Assembly (NCBI GenBank): GCA_000242935.3
Contig: CP007053.1
Span: forward strand, 682,001-746,000
Source: Opitutaceae bacterium TAV5
GTDB taxonomy: Bacteria > Verrucomicrobiota > Verrucomicrobiia > Opitutales > Opitutaceae
Direction: 5' to 3'
DNA: 64,000 nt
Shown here one piece after another: positions 50,701 through 58,824 of the stretch. The position numbers and the translations under genes were made by a program. Position 1 is the first letter of the stretch. The number at the start of each line of letters is the position of its first letter. The notes below the pieces were generated by a model. That model worked only from the letters and a program-made list of their open reading frames with translations, was not told where the DNA came from and did no database searches.

Positions 50701-51923
50701 TATTTTACCGGAATCTTGGCGAGCCGTCCGTGCATGTAGTCGAAATCAGTTTCAAGTTCCGCACATTCTTTTTGGCGTTCTTTCGTCTTTTCCTCGATCT
50801 GGTTGATGACCGTGAGGGCATATTTGAACGCTGCGATGTCGAATGACTTCCAGGTGGGATGGATGTTATCACCGCCATGCCAGCAGGGGAGACTGGTGAA
50901 TGCGCGAAAAACAAAACTGCGTTTGCCACGGGCTATCCGCACCGGATCGGCTGCGGACGCCGCAGGTAAAGGAACGCCGGCGGGAGGAGGTGTTTCAGCG
51001 TTCTTGGGCGGCGGGGTGGCGGAACGGAGAAGGCCAAGCGTAAAGGAGGAACGCTCCAGGTGACGGAATAGCAGAAGGGCGAAAAGACGGGCCTGAACTT
51101 CGCCTTTCGCACTGCTGCCGACGTAGCCCTGAAGGTTAAGGCGAGAATCGTCGTCCGGAATTTTTTTGAGGGAACTGGCAAGGCGATCGAAGTCAGCAGC
51201 CGATTCGGGAAGACGGACGCGCCAGAGGGTGATCGCCTGCTCAAGACGGGCGCGTGCCTTGGGGCCGGTGAGTTGAGGAGTTCTGGTGTCGGGGGTAGCA
51301 ATCGAATAAGTGTCGAACGAGCCAAGGGCAGGACTGTCGTGAGTAATCGCCGGATCGTGGAGAACTTGCGGAAGGAGGAGGCGGTGTTGTTCACGCCGGA
51401 GCATGGCCGGATCTCCCGCGAAGTTGGCAGTGGAGTCAGGATCGCAGAATTTGGGCCAGTAGGAACGACCTTCCTGCTGGATAGCGCCCGCGCCGTCACA
51501 AGCCTTGAGCAATTGCATGAGTGCAGCGTCCAAAGTTGCGCGGTCGGTTGGGTTGCCCGCAAGAATGGAGCGGAAAACTTCGTCAAGGGTGGGAGCGTTA
51601 TTGCCCGGCGTGATATAAGGTGCAACGGCTTGACTGAGACCTGTGCGCTGACGTCCTTGGCGGCGGAAACTTCCCCAGACATGGTAAGGGCTTTGGGGAT
51701 TATCCATCTGGCTGATCAGCGGGCCAAGTACGGGATTGTTTTTGTCGGCGAGTGCGAGCAGGGCGACGAGATAGTAGTTGATGGCAGCTTGGAAAAGTTC
51801 GTGGTGCTGCCAGAGAACTTCGTCGCCTCCTGCGGCAGGCATCCATTCGACATTACCTTTCGCTAAGGCCGTTCCTGTTTCGACGGCCGCCACGCGGCCT
51901 TGATAGATGCGATTGAGGGACAT
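47757..51923 (-). CDS. cas12b: Cas12b (C2c1), RNA-guided DNA endonuclease of type V-B
   Basis: A 1388-residue class 2 effector. The split RuvC nuclease is intact: D759 in VLGVDLGTRDAG (RuvC-I), E1100 in FVVIENLSRYLSS (RuvC-II, followed by the long basic helix region ending in AYSSRFSS), and D1250 in MQADLNAAINIALRG (RuvC-III). No HNH domain is present. The N-terminal half is the helical recognition part. It is about 250 residues longer than the Alicyclobacillus enzyme (about 1129), with most of the extra length before RuvC-I. The cas4-cas1 gene follows after 45 bp. It is dual-RNA guided by family, cutting T-rich-PAM targets. Confidence 0.95.
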   Translation of the reverse strand: MSLNRIYQGRVAAVETGTALAKGNVEWMPAAGGDEVLWQHHELFQAAINYYLVALLALADKNNPVLGPLISQMDNPQSPYHVWGSFRRQGRQRTGLSQAVAPYITPGNNAPTLDEVFRSILAGNPTDRATLDAALMQLLKACDGAGAIQQEGRSYWPKFCDPDSTANFAGDPAMLRREQHRLLLPQVLHDPAITHDSPALGSFDTYSIATPDTRTPQLTGPKARARLEQAITLWRVRLPESAADFDRLASSLKKIPDDDSRLNLQGYVGSSAKGEVQARLFALLLFRHLERSSFTLGLLRSATPPPKNAETPPPAGVPLPAASAADPVRIARGKRSFVFRAFTSLPCWHGGDNIHPTWKSFDIAAFKYALTVINQIEEKTKERQKECAELETDFDYMHGRLAKIPVKYTTGEAEPPPILANDLRIPLLRELLQNIKVDTALTDGEAVSYGLQRRTIRGFRELRRIWRGHAPAGTVFSSELKEKLAGELRQFQTDNSTTIGSVQLFNELIQNPKYWPIWQAPDVETARQWADAGFADDPLAALVQEAELQEDIDALKAPVKLTPADPEYSRRQYDFNAVSKFGAGSRSANRHEPGQTERGHNTFTTEIAARNAADGNRWRATHVRIHYSAPRLLRDGLRRPDTDGNEALEAVPWLQPMMEALAPLPTLPQDLTGMPVFLMPDVTLSGERRILLNLPVTLEPAALVEQLGNAGRWQNQFFGSREDPFALRWPADGAVKTAKGKTHIPWHQDRDHFTVLGVDLGTRDAGALALLNVTAQKPAKPVHRIIGEADGRTWYASLADARMIRLPGEDARLFVRGKLVQEPYGERGRNASLLEWEDARNIILRLGQNPDELLGADPRRHSYPEINDKLLVALRRAQARLARLQNRSWRLRDLAESDKALDEIHAERAGEKPSPLPPLARDDAIKSTDEALLSQRDIIRRSFVQIANLILPLRGRRWEWRPHVEVPDCHILAQSDPGTDDTKRLVAGQRGISHERIEQIEELRRRCQSLNRALRHKPGERPVLGRPAKGEEIADPCPALLEKINRLRDQRVDQTAHAILAAALGVRLRAPSKDRAERRHRDIHGEYERFRAPADFVVIENLSRYLSSQDRARSENTRLMQWCHRQIVQKLRQLCETYGIPVLAVPAAYSSRFSSRDGSAGFRAVHLTPDHRHRMPWSRILARLKAHEEDGKRLEKTVLDEARAVRGLFDRLDRFNAGHVPGKPWRTLLAPLPGGPVFVPLGDATPMQADLNAAINIALRGIAAPDRHDIHHRLRAENKKRILSLRLGTQREKARWPGGAPAVTLSTPNNGASPEDSDALPERVSNLFVDIAGVANFERVTIEGVSQKFATGRGLWASVKQRAWNRVARLNETVTDNNRNEEEDDIPM

Positions 51924-51941
51924 TCGGAGTAAGGATGATTT

Positions 51942-51971
51942 ATATTATTGATGGATGGTAACTTCAGGCAA
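51942..51971 (-). promoter_or_regulatory. Candidate cas operon promoter
   Basis: On the - strand TTGCCT (51971-51966) and TAATAT (51947-51942) are 18 bp apart, 20 bp upstream of the cas12b ATG. It is a moderate sigma-70-type match. The rest of the 51972-52182 stretch shows no gene. Confidence 0.35.
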
Positions 51972-52182
51972 TGATCACCCATTGACAGGCAACCCATCTG
52001 CTTTGTTTGCGTGCCGAAAGATGGCGGTGTGGGCGTAGTAGCGCATGAGGGAAACGCGGAACGTTCTTTGTTTGAGCGCATTTCGATCCTGAATCAACAA
52101 AACTAATTATCGTCGATGTATAGCAAATTCCCCGACATAACGTTACCGGCGCCTCCGAAAATCTCCGCCGGAAACCGCTCCC

Positions 52183-52468
52183 CTACCCTGCCCGCCTGCG
52201 CAGCAGGTTCTTGGGGCAATCGATCTTGCGGAACAGGTCGGCAACATCCACACCGAGAGCATCGGCAAGGGCCACGGCTTCGTAGTCCAAGACGTAGCGG
52301 TCGTCATTCTCGATTCGACCGGATAGCAGAGCGGTCCAGCTGGACGCCCCTCACAGCCAATCGCCCGGCCATGTTCTCCAGCGTTACTTTGGGCTCCTGA
52401 CTCATGCGAATTCGGCGCACGTTCACACCAACGACATTCCGACCTTTAACGGGTGCAGTCTTTTTCAT
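52183..52468 (-). pseudogene. Frameshifted XRE-type regulator, paralogue of the next gene
   Basis: Starting at ATG 52468 the frame reads MKKTAPVKGRNVVGVNVRRIRMSQ, similar to the intact neighbour (GRNIIGQNMQRIR). After about residue 48 it shifts by one base and continues as RIENDDRYVLDYEAVALADALGVDV to a stop at 52183. Both parts match the neighbour's HTH and C-terminal helix. It is therefore a recent disruption or a sequencing error. Confidence 0.75.
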
Positions 52469-52487
52469 TTATCGCAGTCGCTCAAAG

Positions 52488-52742
52488 TCATTTCTGACCA
52501 TACAACTGTGTAATCGGAACACGCAGTGCTGCAGCAAGTTCCAGAACTTCAAAATCCAAAACGACGCGTTGACGGTTTTCAATTTTCGAGAGTGTGGACT
52601 TGCTCAAAAAGAGCCCTCGTACTTCCAGCCTCGCTGCGAGATCATCCAGCGTAACCACCGGATTACACGCATAACGGATTCGCTGCATGTTTTGGCCGAT
52701 GATGTTACGGCCCTTGAGTTTCGTATGAGCAGGAAGTTTCAA
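52488..52742 (-). CDS. XRE-family HTH regulator next to cas12b
   Basis: An 84-residue DNA-binding protein. A helix-turn-helix spans about 24-65 (TLDDLAARLEVRGLFLSKSTLSKIENRQR), with SKSTLSKIE as recognition helix. It starts with TTG at 52742 inside a palindrome (52740-52762), suggesting autorepression. It has the same orientation as the cas genes, but a frameshifted paralogue and 260 bp lie between. Regulation of the cas operon is possible but unproven. Confidence 0.7.
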   Translation of the reverse strand: MKLPAHTKLKGRNIIGQNMQRIRYACNPVVTLDDLAARLEVRGLFLSKSTLSKIENRQRVVLDFEVLELAAALRVPITQLYGQK

Positions 52743-52805
52743 GTTTCCAAAAAAGAAACTTGACGATAATGGACCAAGATGGCGTTTTGTTTCCGCATTA
52801 GAAAC
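52740..52805. promoter_or_regulatory. Two GTTTC-N7-GAAAC palindromes before the XRE gene
   Basis: Copy 1 is at 52743-52759, within an extended CAAGTTTC / GAAACTTG of 8-bp arms. Copy 2 is at 52789-52805. Both have exactly the same spacing. They are probable operator copies for the XRE regulator that starts at 52742. Confidence 0.6.
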
Positions 52806-52838
52806 TAATTACGACCTGCACATACCTGCCATGCCACC

Positions 52839-53075
52839 CTACTCCTTCAACAACGCCTCATAGGAGCAGCCGATGGCTTTCCGGATGCGGCGGAGGGTCG
52901 TGATCAGGATCGTGATCTGGCCGGCCTCGATTTTCTGGATCGTGCGGGTCGCAAGGTCGGCCTTTTCGGCAAGACGCTCCTGCGTGAGGTCAGCGACCTC
53001 CCGTTCGTGGCGGATGTTCGCGCCGACTGTTCGCAGCCACTGCTTCTGAGGATCTGGATTACCGGTTTTTGACAC
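52839..53075 (-). CDS. XRE-family HTH regulator, divergent from the first prepilin module
   Basis: A 78-residue protein that is almost entirely one XRE helix-turn-helix: GANIRHEREVADLTQERLAE, then ADLATRTIQKIEAGQ as recognition helix, then RIRKAIGCSYEALL. It starts with GTG at 53075. Two ACGACC...GGTCGT palindromes lie in the divergent promoter region (53109-53153). It probably regulates itself and the prepilin-like gene at 53184. Confidence 0.75.
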   Translation of the reverse strand: MSKTGNPDPQKQWLRTVGANIRHEREVADLTQERLAEKADLATRTIQKIEAGQITILITTLRRIRKAIGCSYEALLKE

Positions 53076-53108
53076 GCCTCATTGGGGCGCATTTTTTCCT
53101 TGCACAAC

Positions 53109-53153
53109 ACGACCTATCAGGTCGTTTTTCAAAACACGACCCATTGGGTCGTG
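53109..53153. promoter_or_regulatory. Tandem palindromes in the XRE/prepilin divergent promoter
   Basis: ACGACC-TATCA-GGTCGT (53109-53125) and CACGACCCATTGGGTCGTG (53135-53153) share the same half-site and are centred 27 bp apart. A degenerate third copy (CGCCTCATTGGGGCG) is at 53075-53089, over the XRE start codon. Confidence 0.65.
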
Positions 53154-53183
53154 AAACTCCACCCGAACCGTCTCCTCATTGCC

Positions 53184-53933
53184 ATGACTCCCCTCCGTCA
53201 CCCTTCCCGCCCCCATGCCTTCACCCTGATCGAACTGCTGGCCGTCATCGCCATCATCGGCCTGCTGGCCGCGATCCTCATCCCTGTCACTGGCAAGGTC
53301 CGCATGGTCGCCCGCAAGGGCCGGGCCATCTCCGACCTCCGCCAGGTGGGCGTGGCCATCCTGCAATACGCCAATGAACGCAAGGACCAGCGCGTACCCG
53401 GCGCCGGTCCCCTCGGCATCACCGTCAACTACACCCGCACCAACTCCGATCCCAAAAAAGTTACTCTCGGTGCGGGTCTCGCCCCCTACCTCGGCAACCG
53501 CGATCCCGACACCCTCGGCAGCAGCGAAAAAGCCCTCACCCCCCAACTCGTCTGCCCCGGCGTCGAACAACAGTTTCCCGACCTCGTCACCAGCCCTCCA
53601 CCTCATTATGTCCAGAACTTCACCCTGAAGACGAGGTACACCAACGGCGTCCAGAACGCCCGCGTTCTCGGCACCGAAGCCGATCCGGAAAACCGGCCTC
53701 CCGTTGCGCTTCACGAACTCGAAACCCTCGGCGGCCCCGCCCGCGTCTGGGTTCTCACCAATCTCGACCTGTCACTGCACACGGACAACGCGGCGTTCAG
53801 CGACAGCAACCTCACGTCATCCGGCTGGTACACGAAGGGGCGCATCCCCGAAACCCCTGTCTGGGGCAACGCCCGCCTCCGGCTCTATCTCGACGCCCAC
53901 GTCGCCTCCGTTCCCCGCGACGCCGACCCCTGA
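53184..53933 (+). CDS. Prepilin-type N-terminal cleavage/methylation protein (module 1)
   Basis: A 249-residue protein with a type IV prepilin leader: [22 protein letters not shown], cut before the Phe and with the Glu at +5. The globular part is beta-rich and ends with a YLDAHVASV stretch like the C-terminal DGHV motif of pseudopilin-like proteins in this phylum. It has no pilus or type II secretion genes next to it. ATG 53184 puts the leader at the usual position. It heads a run with a beta-helix and a PEP-CTERM protein. Confidence 0.85.
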   Translation: MTPLRHPSRPHAFTLIELLAVIAIIGLLAAILIPVTGKVRMVARKGRAISDLRQVGVAILQYANERKDQRVPGAGPLGITVNYTRTNSDPKKVTLGAGLAPYLGNRDPDTLGSSEKALTPQLVCPGVEQQFPDLVTSPPPHYVQNFTLKTRYTNGVQNARVLGTEADPENRPPVALHELETLGGPARVWVLTNLDLSLHTDNAAFSDSNLTSSGWYTKGRIPETPVWGNARLRLYLDAHVASVPRDADP

Positions 53934-54013
53934 CACGCCATCCGCCGCCATTCCTGTTTTCCCGTCCAACCCGCACCCGCATTCCGCGTTTTCCTGCCTC
54001 CCTCTTTTCTCCC

Positions 54014-56626
54014 ATGCCAAACTCCCGACTCCCTCAACGCTTCCGAAGCCCTGCGCTCCGGAGCTTTCTGCCTACGCTCGCCCTTCTCCTGCTCGCGCCC
54101 TTCGCCCTCCGGGCCGCGACGGACGGAGACGCCGCCTCGCTCCCGCTGCCCAATCCGGGCTTCGAATCCGGCCTCGACGGCTGGATCGTCAACGAAGGCG
54201 CCGCACCCATGAGTGCCGCCATCCCCGAAGCCGCCCGCACCGGGAAACTCGGCCTGCGCGTGACCGACAACTCCGACACCGCCGGCTCCTCCGTCGCTGC
54301 GCCCCGCTTCCCTGTCGAACCCGGACGCGCTTACCGCCTCACGGTCCACGCGCGGCTCATTTCCGGCGACGGCGTCGGCGTGTATTTGCGATTCTTCGAC
54401 GCGAAAGGAAAACACCTCAACCCTTGGCCCAAGGCCAGCGACAGCGCTGCCATCCAGAGCCGCACATGGCGCGCCGTCACCGTGACCGCGGCTCCGCCCG
54501 CCGGCGCCGTCTCGCTGGATGCATGGATACACACCTACGCCGGCTCGAAGGTCACGGTCGATTTCGACGATCTTTCCATCGAGTCGTTCGTCCCCCGCAT
54601 CGAGCCGCCGTGGCCCTCCGTCTACAAGATTAACCCGGCCGATCCCGCGGATGCGGCCCGGCTCACCGCCGCCGACGTGGTCGGTCCCGACGGACTGGTG
54701 TATCCGAACTGGAAACACGTCGGCATCCCCGGAGGCATTCCCGATCCCGCCCGCCTGCCCGTCGTCGTCGGCCCGGAAACGTTCGCCGGCCTCGCCGGCC
54801 GCGACGTCGCCCCGCTTCTCAACGACGCCGTGCGCCGCGCCGCCGCGCAAGGCGGCGGGGTCGTCGCGGTGCCTGCCGGCACGTTTTTGCTCGAAAGCCC
54901 CGTCATCATCCGCGACTCCGGCGTCGTCATCCGCGGAGCCGGCCGCGACCGCACCCGGTTCGTTTACCAGGAGCACATCCCCTTCGGCACGCTCCGGCTT
55001 TATTGCTGGAACCCGAACGGGAAAACCGGCCCCGACAGTTTCTGGGAAATCCAGACCAACCCGAAAAACCTGACGCTGCTCCGCATCACCGCCGGCGATG
55101 CCGTGCTGGCGGAACACATCCGCAAAGATCACTGGGGAAACCGCTTCTCCGCCCGCCTGCGCGGCTCCGCGATCCTCGGCAAACTGGGTCCCGGCCGGCA
55201 CCGGATCGAGGCAGAGGCGGGTTACTCCACCGGCGAACGTTTCCGCGACACCTTCGAAATCGAGGTCGCCGCCACGCCGCAACCCGGCGACACATGGGCC
55301 GACCAGCACGGGGCGTTCATCATCGCCGGAGCCGGTTTGCAGGGCTCGCGCCTGCCGCTGGTCGCCACCGCCCGGCGCGGCGACAACCGCCTGCGTCTCG
55401 CCCCCGGCCACGGCCTGAAACCCGGCGACCGCATCATGATCGAGGCGCCCGCCACGGACCGCTGGAACAGGCTCACCGGCAACGTCACCCCGTGGGGAAC
55501 GTATCGCATCAACCATTACGAAATCACCGCCGTGCAGGACGAACCGGCCGCGGCCGGTCGCGCCGCCGTTTCCGCGTTGAGCATCGATGCGCCGCTGCGT
55601 CTGGAGTTTCCTGTCGAGGACGGTTCGTATGTGCAACGCATCGGCACCGTGGAACGCTCCGGGTTCGAAGGTTTCACGGTCGAGCAAAAGGTGTTTACGA
55701 CCGAGCTCGTCGGCCCGCGCATCAAACACACGCTCTGGTATCCGATGGAGGATCTGTGGGCCGACGGCATCACCTTCGCTTATGGCTGGCACTGCCGGGT
55801 GCGCGATGTGCGCATCGTCAACTCGGGCCGCAATCCGCTTTATCTGACGCGCTCGCGCCAGTGCGAGGTGCGCGATATCGAGGTCGACGGCGCCATCTTC
55901 AAGGGCGGTGGCGGCACCGGCTACGTGGGTTTCGAACGCTCCTTCGACTGTCTGATGGACGGCGTGCTCACGCGCGGCATGCGCCACGCGCCCGACGTGC
56001 AATGGGGCGCCGCCGGCAACGTCGTCCGCAACGGCCGCTTCATCGGCAGCGATGGCCAGTGGCATGCCGGCTGGACCAACGAAAACCTCTACGAAAACAA
56101 CGTCATCGAGCAAACCGCCGCCGACCGCGCCAACGGCGCTTACGGCCATGCCTTTTTCGCTTCCGGTCCCGCCAGCACCTCGCACGGTCCACAGGGACCG
56201 CGCAATGTCGTTTACAACAACGATGTCTCCGCACCTCTCGACGGCGTGCACATGGTCGGTGGCAACGAAGCCTGGCTGATCCTGCACAACCGCTTCCGGC
56301 TCGGGCAGGGTTATGCGGTTTACGGCCGGGAGAAGAGCTTCGACCACACGATCCGCGGCAATGTCTTCATCATGGAGAAACCGGCTCCCGTCGCGATCTT
56401 CTTCGGATCGGCGGACTGCACCGGCATCGACGTCGTCGACAACCGTTTTTACGGCCCCGTGAAAACCGTCGCCGGCTTCGCCGGCGGGCTCGGCCGGTTC
56501 TCTTTCGTATCCGGTAACTCGCTACATCCGTACCCTCCCTCCGCCGACGGCAACAGCGGCTCGCTGCCTGCCCGTCCGCAACCGGCAGTGCCTTCGATCT
56601 TCGAGTGGCAGCGTGCGCGGCACTGA
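54014..56626 (+). CDS. Secreted beta-helix protein with N-terminal carbohydrate-binding-like domain
   Basis: 870 residues. The signal peptide ends near ALRAATDG. Residues about 40-200 form a jelly-roll domain of the CBM4/9 style (LPNPGFESGLDGW ... VTVDFDDLSIE). A pectate-lyase-like right-handed beta-helix follows: DVAPLLNDAVRRAAAQGGGVVAVPAGTFLLESPV, then repeated NxV/NxI turns to the end. It probably binds or cuts a plant or fungal polysaccharide. The catalytic residues are not clear, so it could be a lyase, a hydrolase or only a binding protein. Confidence 0.75.
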   Translation: MPNSRLPQRFRSPALRSFLPTLALLLLAPFALRAATDGDAASLPLPNPGFESGLDGWIVNEGAAPMSAAIPEAARTGKLGLRVTDNSDTAGSSVAAPRFPVEPGRAYRLTVHARLISGDGVGVYLRFFDAKGKHLNPWPKASDSAAIQSRTWRAVTVTAAPPAGAVSLDAWIHTYAGSKVTVDFDDLSIESFVPRIEPPWPSVYKINPADPADAARLTAADVVGPDGLVYPNWKHVGIPGGIPDPARLPVVVGPETFAGLAGRDVAPLLNDAVRRAAAQGGGVVAVPAGTFLLESPVIIRDSGVVIRGAGRDRTRFVYQEHIPFGTLRLYCWNPNGKTGPDSFWEIQTNPKNLTLLRITAGDAVLAEHIRKDHWGNRFSARLRGSAILGKLGPGRHRIEAEAGYSTGERFRDTFEIEVAATPQPGDTWADQHGAFIIAGAGLQGSRLPLVATARRGDNRLRLAPGHGLKPGDRIMIEAPATDRWNRLTGNVTPWGTYRINHYEITAVQDEPAAAGRAAVSALSIDAPLRLEFPVEDGSYVQRIGTVERSGFEGFTVEQKVFTTELVGPRIKHTLWYPMEDLWADGITFAYGWHCRVRDVRIVNSGRNPLYLTRSRQCEVRDIEVDGAIFKGGGGTGYVGFERSFDCLMDGVLTRGMRHAPDVQWGAAGNVVRNGRFIGSDGQWHAGWTNENLYENNVIEQTAADRANGAYGHAFFASGPASTSHGPQGPRNVVYNNDVSAPLDGVHMVGGNEAWLILHNRFRLGQGYAVYGREKSFDHTIRGNVFIMEKPAPVAIFFGSADCTGIDVVDNRFYGPVKTVAGFAGGLGRFSFVSGNSLHPYPPSADGNSGSLPARPQPAVPSIFEWQRARH

Positions 56627-56683
56627 CCCCGCACGCCTCCCGCTCCTTCGCATCCCCCGTCCAACCACCACACACACCCAGCC

Positions 56684-57637
56684 ATGAAAATCCGCTCCCT
56701 CCGCTCCATCGCCGGGACCGCGCTCGCGGTCCTTTCCTCCGCCGTCGCGCTTCCCGCGGCGACGCTTCTGCACGAGTTCACCTTCAACGACCCGGCCAAC
56801 GGCGCCTCGACCGCGTCCACCGGCACGCTGGGCGGCTCGGCCTCGATGACCAACTACGTCGAGGCGGGCAGCAGCAACCGTGTTTCCGCCGACCTGCACA
56901 GCGCCGACAGCCTCGGCGTTTCCGGCAAGGCCGGCGACTACGCCTTCAACAACACCACGGCCACCCGCATGGGCGGCAGCGGCGCCATCAACGGCAGCGG
57001 CGCCGGCTACGGAGGCGTGGCGATTCTGACCAACGGAGCCGCCTCTCTCAACGGCATGAACTCGTTCACGATTGCAGGCTGGTACAACACCGCCGGCGAC
57101 ACCGCCCCCGGCAACTATGCCCGCCTCATCGAAATCGGCTCCGCCGGCGTCTGGTTCCAGACCGGAGCCGGCCTGCAACTCTCGGCCTCGATTGGCGGTT
57201 CGGCAGGGTCCAAGCTGGCAAGCGCGGACACCCGTCTTTTCCAGGCCAATACATGGACGTTTTTCGCCTTCACCTATGACGGCGACACCGGACTGGTCTC
57301 GCTGTATGCGGGAACCAGGGATTCGGGGCAGCTCGAATTCATCGACAGCGTCGCCCTCGCCAATCGGGGCGTTGTCAGCACCGTGACCAACCAGAGCCTG
57401 TCCCTCGGCAACAGCGGGGGCAACGACCAGCAACGCCCGTTCCAGGGCCTGCTCGACAACTTCCGCCTCTGGGGCGAAACGACCGGCTCCGGCGGCGCGC
57501 TGACGCAGCAACAACTCCAGCAGATCATGACCGCCGACATCACGGGCCCGGCCATCCCGGAACCGGCCGCGGCGGCAGTACTGTCCGGAACTCTTTTGCT
57601 GGCTCTCGCCCTCACTCTCCGGCGCCGGCAGGCGTGA
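56684..57637 (+). CDS. PEP-CTERM protein with LamG-like domain (module 1)
   Basis: A 317-residue exported protein. A signal peptide ends near ALPAAT, and a concanavalin/LamG-type domain spans about 25-280 (SFTIAGWYNT, NTWTFFAFTYDG, GLLDNFRLWG). The C-terminus is a PEP-CTERM sorting signal: IPEP, a hydrophobic stretch and an Arg-rich end (LRRRQA). Anchoring by an exosortase is expected; no exosortase is in the window. The last 26 bp overlap the convergent LacI gene. Confidence 0.85.
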   Translation: MKIRSLRSIAGTALAVLSSAVALPAATLLHEFTFNDPANGASTASTGTLGGSASMTNYVEAGSSNRVSADLHSADSLGVSGKAGDYAFNNTTATRMGGSGAINGSGAGYGGVAILTNGAASLNGMNSFTIAGWYNTAGDTAPGNYARLIEIGSAGVWFQTGAGLQLSASIGGSAGSKLASADTRLFQANTWTFFAFTYDGDTGLVSLYAGTRDSGQLEFIDSVALANRGVVSTVTNQSLSLGNSGGNDQQRPFQGLLDNFRLWGETTGSGGALTQQQLQQIMTADITGPAIPEPAAAAVLSGTLLLALALTLRRRQA

Positions 57638-58715
57638 CCGTCGGGCGGTGCCCGTCATTGCCCCGGACACTCGGTCCTGCGAACCAGTCGCCCGTGATGA
57701 GCACCGCCCGCGCGTACTCCGGCACGCCGAATACACTGCGGTTGATCTGGTCGATCACCAGGTGTGTCGCCGCCTGCCCCGCCTCGAAGTTGTTTTGCCG
57801 GATGCCGGCCCGCTGTTCCCACCCCGTATCAAGATCCAGATGCGCCACCCCGATATCGTCCGGCACCCGCCATCCCGCGTCGCGCAAGAACTCCACCGGC
57901 TCGTCTTCCGAGATCAACAACGCGTCCGGTTTGTAACGATCCAGCCAACACAGGAATTCGTCACGTCGCCACTCCCGCACGAAGAACGGCGGAGGCATCG
58001 CCGCCTTCTTTCTCCCTGATGCCGGCACGGCCAGCCCTGCCTGGCTCATCCATCCCGTGTAGGCGGAGAGCGCCTTGTAGTTGGAACGCTCCGCCCAGAC
58101 GGTCCGCAACATCACGAATCCGATCCGCCGGTAGCCCAGACCCGAGAGCCTCGTCATCGCCAGCCACGCGTTGTTGTAGTGGTCGGCCGACGAGTAGTGC
58201 GTTTTCAGATGGTCCGAGGGGTTGCCCATCGCCGCGAATGCGTACCGCGCCCACCCTTCCTCCGCCGCCGCCCACTCCGGCACCACGCCGCCCAGAAAGA
58301 CCACCCCCGGTACCTTTCGTGCCCGCAGGCTGGCGAACAAACGCCGGGGAGAGTTGTCGAAATCCTCCCAGATAAATTTTTCGCACAGGAATCCTTCCTC
58401 CTCACACGCGGCCTGCACTCCGGCAAGAAACTCCTTGTTCGTCGAGTGGCGTCGCAAATGCCCGGTCGCCTTGTGCGGCATGAAACAGCCGAGGATCGCC
58501 CGAATCTGCCTCTGCGATGTCCGGCGCCGGTGCCGGCTCATCATCGATGCAAACACGGGATTGGGCACGTAGCCGCTCCGTTCCGCGATTGCGCGGATAC
58601 GTTGGCGGGTTTCCTCCGATACATTGGGACGGTTGCGCAGCGCAAAACTCACCGTGGCAAGGCTCACTCCGGCCTCGCGCGCGATCTGGCGGTACGTGGA
58701 TGTATTCACGGGCAT
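57612..58715 (-). CDS. LacI-family transcriptional regulator
   Basis: A 367-residue repressor. The N-terminal helix-turn-helix is TYRQIAREAGVSLATVSFAL and the hinge region NRPNVSEETRQRIRAIAE follows. The remainder is a periplasmic-binding-like sugar-sensing domain (ISEDEPVEFLRDAGW, IGVAHLDLD near the C-terminus). It is divergent from the second prepilin/beta-helix module, with a palindrome in between. A sugar from the module's polysaccharide is a likely effector, but this is inference. Confidence 0.9.
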   Translation of the reverse strand: MPVNTSTYRQIAREAGVSLATVSFALRNRPNVSEETRQRIRAIAERSGYVPNPVFASMMSRHRRRTSQRQIRAILGCFMPHKATGHLRRHSTNKEFLAGVQAACEEEGFLCEKFIWEDFDNSPRRLFASLRARKVPGVVFLGGVVPEWAAAEEGWARYAFAAMGNPSDHLKTHYSSADHYNNAWLAMTRLSGLGYRRIGFVMLRTVWAERSNYKALSAYTGWMSQAGLAVPASGRKKAAMPPPFFVREWRRDEFLCWLDRYKPDALLISEDEPVEFLRDAGWRVPDDIGVAHLDLDTGWEQRAGIRQNNFEAGQAATHLVIDQINRSVFGVPEYARAVLITGDWFAGPSVRGNDGHRPTVTPAGAGE

Positions 58716-58744
58716 GGGGATTCAAAACCAGAGGAGGAGCCACG

Positions 58745-58760
58745 AGTAAACTTGTTTACT
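58745..58760. promoter_or_regulatory. Palindromic operator in the LacI/prepilin intergenic region
   Basis: AGTAAAC-TT-GTTTACT is a perfect 7-2-7 palindrome, 30 bp before lacI and 65 bp before the prepilin gene. It is a typical size for a LacI-family dimer, although the central CG of many LacI sites is absent. Confidence 0.65.
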
Positions 58761-58824
58761 TATAAAAGCTTTGTCCCCTCTGCCCGTGCCACCTTCTTAT
58801 CGGGCACCCAACCATTCCACCCTG

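Noticed and set aside
47757-51923. Effector could be Cas9 or Cas12a
   Set aside because: There is no HNH domain and no arginine-rich bridge-helix pattern of Cas9. The Cas4-Cas1 fusion and the anti-repeat speak for Cas12b; Cas12a needs no tracrRNA.
51972-52182. A further small gene between cas12b and the XRE pseudogene
   Set aside because: Only a short frame without start-site support or recognisable features; I see nothing reliable there.
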